Shown here piece by piece: positions 24,401 through 36,400 of a stretch of 64,000 nucleotides of DNA. The position numbers and the translations under genes are program-made. Under the pieces are notes generated by a model that made no database searches, had not been told where the DNA came from, and saw only the letters and a program-made list of their open reading frames with translations. How positions within the stretch are numbered: the first letter of the stretch is position 1; every line of letters begins with the position of its first letter. Source of the DNA: Gnetum montanum (taxonomy: Eukaryota; Streptophyta; Gnetopsida; Gnetales; Gnetaceae); NCBI GenBank assembly GCA_015680685.1, contig MNCI01007854.1:447867-511866 (forward strand). The letters run 5' to 3'.

Positions 24401-27400
24401 TTCTTTTACTATTGTTCAACAAAATGTATCTTCAAGAAAGGTTCCAATGAAATTAGTTTCAAAAAATTCTTCAATAACTAAGGCAAAACAAATATATGTT
24501 CCTCAAGTTTCACAAAATCCTATTGTTGCTTCAGATGGTTTTCAAGTGGTTCTTTATAATAAAAAACATTGAGGAAGTCTATCTATTGGTGATTACATGC
24601 CAAATCTTTAGAATGAACAGCATGTTTAAAATATTTTAACTACTAATAATTCATTTGCAACTATTGGTCAAGATGTGTAGATCATATCTTTTGATAATGT
24701 TGATTTTATTGACAAGGCGGAGGCTTCCTCCCCCTACGCCCAATGTTAATCTTTTCATGGAATGTTTGCTTATTTACCCAAGAGAGAAGGTTTCTTAGGA
24801 TTGGTCGTAAAGATGAAAACCTAAAAAGACATCCCCAAAACAGTTAGGCCTCTTCTTTTTATTGATTTGGAGTTTCTCCTCTTTGCAGTACTCCTCTGCT
24901 TTTGTACTTTGGATTTTTATTTTTAATATATATATATTTTGGGGTCCAACACCCAAGGGTGATAGCTAACACTTCTAATCATTTAAAAAGCTAGAAAACA
25001 TCCAACATGTGTCTAACTCACTTGTTTCAAGTTTTGTTTTACAAGCAACACCAACGGATGTGGTTGGATGTACTCCTAATCCTCTACCATGTTTCCACCA
25101 AACATGATCACTTAATCTATAATAAGCTTCAAATAATGGTTGGGGATAAAAAATATATAAGTTTTCAACAACTTTGCCCATGAAATGTAGCGTTGCATTT
25201 CCACATTGAAGGCCATCCAACTCGAAGAATCTAGTCACCATCCAACTGTGAGTTAGGTTATCTTCAAGTTCTATACAACATAAACAAAGCTTAGCTCAAC
25301 CATCGTTTTTGGACTACACTTTAATATACCCTTGAGATGGGTGACCGGGGATTGTACATGATGTGGATACATACTTACAATTGGTGTTTGCATCATTGAA
25401 AACCTTCGAGTGTTATCAACTCAAACCCCTTGGATCCAATGGCTCGGGATATTAAGCCAAAGTAAGCATATGTACAAGTAGGGTTGGATAGTGGTGCTCA
25501 TCTCCACATCTAGGGTAGGAAGCATGCAAAATAAATAAACAATACAACCCACCCATTCAAGGTAAGGGGATAAACATATTATTATAAAAATGATTAGTTG
25601 ATGATCCCTAGCAATACTAAATGGTTCACACAAGGAATATCAAGCAAATGCATCATCCACCTAATTACTAACTCTAAGTTTAGGTAAATTGTTTATCCGA
25701 TGGCCCAAAGGGCTTCTAATCATAATTCATGTGGGTTCATTTTATGGAAAGAAAATAAACATACATGATTACACATATGTTTTCTTTCTTTTCTCTGCAC
25801 AAATAGAATAACATAATTGTTGGTAAATAAATGGGGTTTGCATATTGAAATAAAAATAAATAAATAATATTTTACTTTGCAGAAAAGGAAAATTTAACTA
25901 TGTCAAAATGTACAAAACATTCATTATGCCTTAAAAGACTTACTCCAGATCCACTATCCTCACATAAGAGAGAAGATAATTGTGCATTTCAAGCAAGTTC
26001 TTAAATGTCATATAAGAAGCTAGCTCACACAAAATAAGGTGGACCAATGTTTCCTCCAACATTAGGCATCCTAAATTTGGCAAATGAAGTCTAAAGGTAG
26101 GCTCTGAATTTTTAACAAACAAATCTGAGCATAAACAAAAATGAGGGCCTAAAGTAAATCAGAAAATGAGGGCCTGAAGTACTCGTGTGTTTAATTCTCT
26201 CTAGTGGTGAAAATTAAAAACCTTCAGTTGAGAATGCAATAACTGAGTGCCCCAACAGAGTTATCAGGCATGCAACATACTAGTGGCATTCTACTCCCCA
26301 TGCAACCTCCCTTACCATATAAAATAAAGCTAAATGCATTTTCTCTCAATGGAAGAAAAACAAAAGAGCTTTCTTCAGCTTACAGACTTTGCCTTCTATC
26401 TTCTGACAGGAACATCCCATGGAATCTCCATACATTACTTCCTCTAAGTCTTCATGCAAAAATGCATTCTTTTAATCTAGTTGTTGTAGATACCACCCTA
26501 AATTTACTGCACAAGAAAGAAGAACTCATATAAAATTCATCTTAGCTACAGGAGCAAATGTTTCCAAATAATCTATTCCATAATGTTTGAGTTAATCCCC
26601 TTTGCAACTACTCTTGCCTTGAATCTCTCAACTGTATCATCAACTTTTTGTTTAATGGTAAAGACCCACTTGCATCCTACGGCCTTTTGCCGAGCTAGAG
26701 AAGTAGTAAGCTCCCAAAGTATCATTCTTTGCCAAAGCTTTCATCTCTATACCATGGTTTCTTTCCACTTAGGTTCATCAAATGCTTCCTTCCAATCCTG
26801 AAGAAAGACATAGAAGACACGGACAACATAAAGGTTTTATAGGAAGAGGATGAGTTATATGAAACACAGTTAAAAATGGGATGTTGCATATAAGTTAAAA
26901 CCCAGTATCATTCTTTGCCAAAGCTTTCATCTCTATACCATGGTTTCTTTCCACTTAGGTTCATCAAATGCTTCCTTCCAATCCTGAAGAAAGACATAGA
27001 AGACACGGACAACATAAAGGTTTTATAGGAATAGGATGAGTTATATGAAACACAGTTAAAAATGGGATGTTGCATATAAGTTAAAACCCCTTTCTTAACA
27101 ACAATAGAGAGATCTATATTATCGATAACAAGATGAAGGGGCTATGGTATAACTAAATCAGAGGATGGCTATTGCCTGGGTTAAGTATGCATGCTGGTTT
27201 TATCCACTTGTTTCCTGAGATCATCTCTATTCAATCTCACTCAAGTCTCATAGCTCTGCTTTATTTCTTCATCCACATGCTTCTACCCCTTCTTCCCTTC
27301 ATCTACATCCTTCCCCTTTTTCTCTTTAGGCATGGAGATCCATAATGAAAATATAGAGGATAAAGTTAGTTCCTCTATACCAATAATCTCCCCCTGAAGA

Positions 27401-30400
27401 AGTGACTTTAAAAAATAAGCCACATTTTCAAGAAAAGTAACATGTAACTAACATTCTGACAAACATCTTCCTAATACGTTGATGATAACACGTGTAATCC
27501 TTCTAAGCTACATAGTGCCCAATAAATACACCTGAGATCTAGCTTTCCTGTATTTTTTGATAATCATGAACAAGACATATTCACCCAAATACCTTTGAAG
27601 AAATTATGTTCAAACAGGTACCTTGAAAAAGCTTCAAAGAAGCTTTGAAATCAAGTGCTTTTAATGGCATCTGATTGATAAAGTATGCTGCTAAAAGAAC
27701 TGCATCCCCATAAGAGGCTTTGAGAATATTCATAGTAAACATAACTAAAACATTCCAAGAGATGTCAATCTTTTTGTTCAGCAATGCCATTTTGAGCCTG
27801 TGCATTCATCCATATACTCTATGCCATTATTGCTTCGCAAAAATTTTAACTTTGGCATCAAACCCATTGTACTCCTCGATTGTATGGTTTACCATAGAAC
27901 AATTTTTTTTATTCCTTCTTGATCTTAGCATACACATATATAAAATATAGTTTAATCATGTTTCAACATTTGTTGTCCACAGGTACATACATCATTCCAT
28001 TGTCCTCACGGGCTCAAGGTGAACTTTTTACATTAGTTGAGGTATTTTGTTTTGGTTGAGAAGGTTCAGGTAGCTCTTAATATCACCTCACACAGTAAAG
28101 AAAATCAGAATATTTTCCATAATACAAGTATTAAAATGATCTATGGTCTCGGTTATGGAAAGCCACAATGTCTATATACTGACGATTTAAAAATTCAGAG
28201 TTGAGAAGTCAATTGAGTCCACGCGTAAGACAAAAAGCGCTCTTTCTGAGCTCCCAATTGAACATGCATATCTCATAATCACCTCTCATAATGCAAACTG
28301 GGTTTCCTCCCAAAATCAAACCCTTGCCAACATCATCAATATGAGCTTAAATGTAAAATCTGGCACCTTTTTATTTCAAAACTAAACGTAAAATATTTCA
28401 TAGTGTTTAGTAATGAAACTCCTTCCATTTCTAATGATGTTTTAACATCACTTAATCATTTACCTCACTCAGAGTTAAACCATACACTTTGAACTTCCTT
28501 GAATCTAGTGGGAAGATAATTATCACAGACTTATCATCAATACGCTAGTATACTTATATTGTTCCATCCACGGCTTATGATTTGGACATGCATGTACACT
28601 TGTGACTTGTATGATTAGGAGTTGGGAACTCTTGCCTATCAACCCATTGTACTCCTTGATTTCCCCATAGGCTTTTTGCAACCAAGGCTTCTTACATCTA
28701 TGTCAGAGGTTGTAGAAATCCAGAGAATGTTGGCTCCAATATTGGTAAATTGAGGGCCTTGGCAATGGCATCAACTGAATAAGGCACCATTATGCCCTCA
28801 CTTTTGACTGTCACATCATCTTGCTTGTTGTGCCAAAATTGATGCCTCTTGGAGGTACCATTCATTGCGCTAGATAGTGTGAGCCAAAAAGGTAATGCTT
28901 GTAACTGCTCACAAACTTCTGCAGGCGCAAACTCCATAAAAGGACCAAAATTCAATTCTACAATGACTATGAACATGATTGATTTTTCACTGATTGCTTG
29001 GCTACAATCATTTGCAAGTGTGAACTATTGGCTTGGTTTGGAGTAGGAGGAGGTTCTGCAACTTCTACTTGTGCAAATTGCTTCATTTGTGGTGTTGGCT
29101 GTGGAATCAAATAAGATTACACTTCTTGCTCTTCAATAGGGGGTTGTTCTCCTCATCCTCTGCCTCTTCCTCTCGGTCTCTTCTTTCTAGGTTGTGATGG
29201 TCCTTCAACTTCAAGGACTCTTTTTGGTGGGATTTGTAATCATAAAGAACTTTGATTACTCAAAACTTCAAAACAAAAAAAAAAAAATCCTACTTGATCA
29301 TAACCTCGCATTGGATTTTGGGTTTTGATCAAAATTTCAAAATATGGCCAATTTTATTTTTAATTAGGACTACAACGTTGGAATTTCATCAATCTCAGAA
29401 AAAGCCCTAATTTCAAGAGTTCATCAGAATTTAAAAATATCTGCAAGATTAATATCCTATCACTTAACCCATCGTGAAACATTCCTAGGAGAGAGCTCTT
29501 AGGTTTGTTAGCAAGAAACCTTGGGTTCTAGAGAGCCTATGGGACAACCAAGAAAGAGTACAATGGGTTGTCCACAGCCAAGAAGATTTATTTCAAAATT
29601 GAGACATATCATATTTTCCCCACCAAGAGGCTTAATCAAATTTCAACATATGCTGCTTGAGGAAGCACTATTTTGATGGGAAAGTTCCAAGCTAATATGG
29701 CTCATTTGCTACTTTTGGAAATCCAAAGAAGAATTGAAGAGAAAAAAACAATGAAGTCTGCACTTCCATTTCTCTGCCTTATCAGAAAGTTATGCAAACT
29801 AGCAGGCATTTTGCGATACACTAATAATATACTCAAAAAAGCCCAAAATGCATCTTACGCTGAAATCTCCAAGTCAAGGCCTCCAAAGAAAGATCAAGTG
29901 GAGAAACCATCAGGCATTGGGGCTGCAACAAGATCAACGCCTACAACCAACATTCCCACTAGAAGCACCAAAACAACAAGACCAAGTGTTCCACCAGCAC
30001 AACAACGAGGTTATAGACCATCCATGAACCAACTACAACAAATTGCAGAAGCTGTAAACTGGGGTAATTGAGAAGTCTCTAGTATGTACAGAGTTAGAAA
30101 AAACCCTAGTCACCCTACAGTATCTACCGAACCGACTAGTGGTCAAATTTCCTTGCAGGCTGAAGAAAATGACTGGGCACAACAAATCTCAAGGAATGTT
30201 GCATCCTTCCAAATGACATTAAAGACAGGAGAAGGAGCCACAATAGTGGTGATGCAACGCAAGGGTGCCCAAGGAGTAACAAAGATGATTATTGTTCACA
30301 TAAAGTAATTCTTTCATGTCTCTGTTGTACCACCATCTAATATTTCAAGAGCCAAAAATGTTCAAACTCTAGCAAGAACATCAAGAAAAGATACAGGAAA

Positions 30401-33400
30401 AGAAAAGGAACCAATCTCTCCGATAGAGCATGAAGATGCATTAGATATACTATTGCAAACAAGATAAATCATGCATTATCTCTTTAACATCCCTAGTGAT
30501 ATCACTGCAGTCTAGTCTGAACTAATTTCAACCTAGGGAAAACTGGTAATTGCAGAGACGAGAATGCAACATGTAGAGGCAAAAGTGCAAAGATTGCCGA
30601 AGGAGCTAGCTCAAGTCCACCTATATGTAGCACCAAAGCAAATGCCACAATTCCAAGATGACCAAATGATGAAGTGTCATTTAGTCGATGCATTGACTGG
30701 GCCGCGTATATGTGGCCGCATCGATGTGGGCACGTCGACGTAGCCTTCATGCGTCGACGTGGCCCCGTTTACGCAGTCGCCTATCCCGACCTATAAATAA
30801 AAGGGCCTTCCACCTAATTTAGGTACCTTTTCAGTTAGTTGTAGCGAAGCTCTTGCAGTTTGTTCCCGCCAGAGATAGAATATTTTCCAAGTGCCCGCAG
30901 CAGGTGTAAAAAAAGTGACCGGCTCTTTATTCGAGCGTTGATGTACCTGAGCCCATTAGCGTGATGGCAATAAAGACGAACTATTCAAGCATTCATTGCA
31001 GCATGTGGACTTAGCTATTTTATGCATTCAATAGTTTAATATGTTTATGCTTTATTAGTTACTTGTTAATTACTTAAGTTTTTGTTATTATAATTTCAAT
31101 CACTATTGTTCATTCATAGTTCTTAAAGGCCATAAGTACGACCATCTCGAACGTAACTCAAACACTTGGTAACCCAGAAGTGTTAGGAGATGTTTAGAAC
31201 ATGCTCGGAAGATGGGACCGGATACTTATGTTAGGAATAGTTAAGATTTAGATTAAGATAATCTTAGATTAATTAATATTCTAGCCTTACTTTCCAAGAT
31301 AATTAGCTGCCGAAAAGATAATTAAAAAGCTATAAAAATCATTAGCCTTAGTCTCACTTAACCATCTTAAACAGAACCTCACAAGTGAGATTAGGATGAC
31401 AATGAGCGTTCTAACCCAAGGTTTCACTGGTTAGAGTCTGGTGTATGTTAAGTGCTTACAGTCTGCGGATTTCGACCGAGTCGTGCGTGAACGCTCGTGA
31501 TTCGTATGGTTGGGTGTAGGGGTACCTAGCCGCTCATCACCAAATAAATCAAATGATGGCAAGACAAAAGCAACTTGAGATGGAGCAAGAAAAAGCAACA
31601 TGAAATGCATTAGTTGTTGGTACACAAACCTATGCTCAGGCACAAGCCATTATTGGACTGGAAAAGGAGAATAAAAAGACTGCTGCTGAGAATCTAAGTT
31701 TGACTAATGTTGAATAAAAAAAAGCACATTTTTCAAGAGAATATCAATCAATTGAGAGAGCAGTTTGCTTGTGTCAACCTAAACATCAGATAATTGGCTT
31801 GGGACAATAAGACCTTATCAATGGAGAAAGTACATGCAGTACATCAAAAGTTTGCCATTGAAATCAATGAACAATGCCAAGAAACATGAAAAGCTCAAAA
31901 AAAAACATTTTAGAGATAAGGTGGGGATGTATAAACAAGTTAATGAGAAAGAAATCCATATGGCTAAAGCTAAGATCAATTTAGCGATTCAGCAGTTACC
32001 AAATAGGCAACCTATCCTCGACAGCCTCACCTTGATACATCAAGTAGAGCTTAAGAACAAGAACTTGCAGATCCAAGATTTGATAGAATACATGGTGTTG
32101 CAAATTTATGTTATGCCAACTTAGCCACATTGCCAAAAGGTAGACCTTGGACTAAATTGGAACAACTCGCCACAATGTATTCAATGTAAGAAAAGAAGTT
32201 CATGGATAGAAAGGATCCATAGCAAAAGATGCATGTTGTCAATTCCGAAGTGGTAAAGGCCAATTATCAAGACCAAAAGGATGTCACAGCAAACTTAGCT
32301 AGCAAAATGACTGATTGTTAAGAACTACAAAAACTAACCAAGGCTTTTGAGGTTGAAAGGACCAATTTGCAACATGATATGTGAAGACCAATGAATTGTT
32401 TCCACAATTGTCATGTCCTTAGGAGGTACCAATGCTAGAAAACATCGCCCAAGTAGCATAGACCGTTCATGATCCCAAGACAAAAGAAAAACAGTTAAGG
32501 GCCTTGCTAAGTCGACATCAATTTAAGAAGCTTGATGACAAAGGAAAGCAACACTAGCAACCACCAATGCAACACAAGCCCCCACCACTAGGAACATAAA
32601 GAGCTGTAACAACATTTTTTGAAGACCACATCAAGCTTTAATTTTTGTTTTAAATTTCGATTGGTAAACAATGTTGTCAATCATGCTCTACATAATATTT
32701 CTATAATTCACTCAAGTTAAGATGCGACACTCGAAGTCGGTCAATTATGTCATGTGTATATGAATACATCGGTCTGTAAGATCTCACATTTTTTGTAACA
32801 GCTCTATCCTCCTTCTGTTTTAACTCAAGAATGAGTTTCTTGTCAATTGTGAGGGTATGATAAATCACTTTTTCACAAACAATTGCGATATTGTATGTAG
32901 ATACAATATCGTAGCTCAACATACAATGTCGTAGATGCAATGTAGTGGACCACAATCATGCATAATATGAAACCACTATCATGTCAAACTTACCTTTTGA
33001 TCCAATACTTAACAAGACTTTGTCAATTTGTTTTCTTGAACTTAGCAATAGTTGTGAGTGCTCATAGTGTGGTGGTAAACTACAATTGTCCAGCATCTTT
33101 ATTCTAGTAGATTGTTCATGGACATAATTCATGCACGGAAATAAAAACCAAGATTGGACTTTGCCATTGCAGCATCTTACTTAGAATAGATTTATACTTT
33201 CATGTAATTTACTCTTCTATTGTCATTTACATTCCACAAGTCATTGCCTTTTTCCCATGCTTATTAGTATGGGTAGTAAAATAAGTATGACTAGTTTCAA
33301 GTAGAAAGTGTAATTGTCTAGTAACCCAGTAATAGCTTTACCTGATTCACTCAATAGTAAAGTTACTTGGTAATACTAGTGGCAGTTGCATTAGCCCAAG

Positions 33401-36400
33401 ATGTGTACAATAAACTAGGAGCAAATGCTTATTGCCACTAGGCTATCTTAGCTCTACTTTCCCTATAGTTGATAGAATCTATATTCATTTTACAATGCTT
33501 TCACTTAGCCATTTATGAGCCTTTCAACATCACTTAATCATTTACCTCACTCAAAGTTAAACCATACACTTTGAACTTCCTTGACTCTAATGGGAAGACA
33601 ATGATCACAAACTTATCATCAATACGCTAGTATACTTATATTGTTTCATCCACGGCTTATGATTTGGACACATACGTATGCTTGTGACTTGTATGATTAG
33701 GAGTTGGGAACTCTTGCCTATAAACACTAATGTCAACAACATCAAAGTGAACTATTACAAAAGGTGCAGTGCTTTTATTATTAATAGGAGTGTAAGAGGA
33801 GTTTATGCTTAGCAAATTCACAAGCATCAGTCACCAATGTTTTCAAATTACACTGCTATGAAAGATGGATGCCCTAAACATTGATGTCATTGCAGTTTGT
33901 TGATGAGTAGAATCAATCTGTAGGCATGGCTACAAGACCTTGGTTGAGTCATAGAACCAAGAGTAGCCTCCAATAGATATAAGCCATCTTGTGCTTTACC
34001 ATAGCTAATCATTCTTCTTGTTTTCAGATCCTGAAAGTCACAATAAGAAGGGAAGAATGTGACTTTACGATTCAAATATTTAGTGATAGTGCTGATAAAG
34101 AAGAGATTAAACAATTGGGAACATGAAGAACAAAGGATGATGTTGATAAAGAAGTGTAATGGATGAAGCCTTTTCCTGACACCAAATACAGAAAACCATT
34201 TGGTACATGAACTTTATCTATACCTGAGCAAGGAAAGTGAAATGAAAAATATGGAGATAACCAGTCATATGGTCTGAAGATCTCAAATCTATAACATAGG
34301 GTTTAAACTCAACACATGGAAACACTAAGAGCCCTAGCCAATACACCTGTATGGGTAAAACTGGAAGTTGAAGAAAAAGACTAAGCCAAGGTAGAAGGAG
34401 AATCAAGCTACCAGTTCTTTCTTACAGAGATTAGCAACATCTAAACTTTTGCATTGACAGAATGTTTTTGTTCCTTCAACCATATAAGTTTGTGATCGAG
34501 AAGGCAATGCTATTTTAACACCTCATCCCCGAGTGGGACAACCATGAAGTTTTCAAAAAGTCTTTCTAGTACATCTAGGTCATCCATGCTAATCACATCT
34601 TAGGTGCTCCTTATCAACTGCCCCTTGATCAACAAAACAAGCTTTTCCGCTTTATAGAATCTTTTTAAAGGGACTTAGCTACCATAGCCAATCTGTCTTG
34701 AGTAACAGGATGCAGCAACACATTCCTCTTGCCCTCCTTTTCCTGCACATAAGAGTATGTCTGCCTTAATGAAGAAAATATATCTTTGCCAAGAACTTGT
34801 ACCCTAATTTGATCATACTCAATGTTGACTCAGCTAGGAAATCAGATACCTACTCCTTATCTATTAGTTTCTGGAATTTGGTGGCTATCATTAGAACAAT
34901 CATCCAAAAGTCTTCATAAAAATCCACCGCCGAAAAGTCTTGTTAGAAATCAAACTCCTACAATAGACTACTAAGTTCAGCAAAGTACTGGACCACAATC
35001 ATATTGTCCTATTTTGTCTCATGAACTTTCTTCTGTAATTCACAGGCTAGAGGATCATTACCCAATTTTGAATAAGTCTGAGCAGCAGCAGCATTCCAAA
35101 TTTGACAGTCAAAGTCCAGAAGTAAGTAACCACAAGCAATATGTGACTGCATGGAATTGATAAGCTAAGCTAAGCCAATGCTAGTTCCCTACGACATACC
35201 CATATAGCCCACATGCCTTTATAAACAAGCAAGATCAAGACCAGGCAAAACAATTATTCCAATATAATTTTACAGAACTAATTTGGTTTATCACTGAAAC
35301 CTCTGGCCCTGCTCCCACTAGTGGGGAGGTGAGTATAACAGGTTGCACTAACTTCCAACATGTTTCCACACATGAAAAAGAAGAAGAAGAAAAACAGGAA
35401 AAAGAAATCTTTAGGATACTAGAAACCATAAGTGGCCTATTACAATCAACCCACAACTATAAAAAACCAATAAGATCAAGCTTGATCAAAGAAACTCTTA
35501 CCAGCTTTCACAGCTCCTTTGTGTTCAGACTGCTGGAAAAGATTTCTAGATCATGGGTTTGAACATTGGTGAGTGAGCTTGTCATCGTGCTTGTACTTTC
35601 TAATAAGTTGCCAGTAACAAGTTTTGCTTGAGAACTTAGTTTGTTATTACTTAAGTTCTACTAGTGTAATGTATTGGCTATATGTCCTAAAGATACATAC
35701 AATCAAAGTTGTGTTCAGAAATCCTCCAATTTTAAGAACAAGGTCTCAACAAAATATCATGAATATATGGTTAGATTAGGTTAACACCAGTTTAATATTG
35801 AGGTGTGGTGATACAATATGGCCTATACTAACAACAGATCCAGCTGAAAAGAAATTGCAAATATCTCACGTAAGATCTAAGATGATTAACAAAATCTTTG
35901 TGATACGATTGATAAGAGGGAAGCCAAAGTTCTGGATTTCAATTTTGAAGGCATTATATTTGGAAGTGTTTACAAGAATACTTGATGCAGCAGGATCAAG
36001 AGTACCACTGCTATAGATCAAACCTTTGGTCGAGATTGCATAATTAATGCAAATTAGTGAATAATTCAATAATTTTCCAATTTTAAAACCTATTAATATA
36101 TAGAAATGAAAGGCATACATAGCAAGATTAAAAAGGAAAACCACAAGAACAGAAAAATCATTGTTTCCAAATAAATAACCTGAAGAAGCTCCTCGATTAC
36201 ATCTTCCATTGTTATAATCCCAACAACTTCTTCATCATTTGAAAAGCTTGGAGGTATGCCATTTTGAAGATCTAAAATATCTTCAGCTCCAATACGATCC
36301 TTTTTCCTAGATTTGACAGCTGTGGAACTCTGATCAGCACCTTGTACTTCACCATCTTTTGATGTAGTGGCACTGCGTGAATCACTAGGTCCTGCTGAAA

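Larger units (their letters stand above)
28445..33723 (+). mobile_element. Pol-less gypsy-type LTR element, rearranged
   Basis: Bounded by direct repeats: a truncated 5' LTR end (28445-28641) and a 3' LTR (32858-33723). The interior encodes the same unusual ORF as the minus-strand copy at 57.2-61.6 kb and no protease, RT or integrase. Its N-terminal part (about 29250-28690) is inverted relative to the rest (29560-32640). A solo LTR of a related family (30667-31539) interrupts it. It appears inserted in a copia element, since copia pre-integrase ends at its right side and copia integrase begins at its left. Confidence 0.7.
21637..36179 (-). other. Intron 10 (14.5 kb)
   Basis: Holds a LINE ORF1 fragment (23.6-24.96 kb) and a minus-strand copia element in two parts (26.2-28.4 and 33.7-35.4 kb). 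The copia element is split by a pol-less LTR element (28.4-33.7 kb) that is itself split by a solo LTR. The stretches 21.7-23.5, 24.97-26.2 and 35.4-36.18 kb show nothing I can name beyond short repeats. Confidence 0.85.

Noticed and set aside
24975-25241. 88-codon minus-strand ORF
   Set aside because: No family resemblance, no neighbours or splice signals; kept out as unsupported.
3100-33727. Clustered short direct repeats considered as a CRISPR array
   Set aside because: The sequence is plant nuclear DNA; repeats are LTRs or two- to three-unit tandem duplications without regular spacers.
35866-36144. Minus-strand ORF just downstream of CNNM exon 10, considered as an extra exon
   Set aside because: EELLQ of exon 10 joins directly to EEILDETDE of exon 11 in phase, as in plant homologues; nothing is missing between them.
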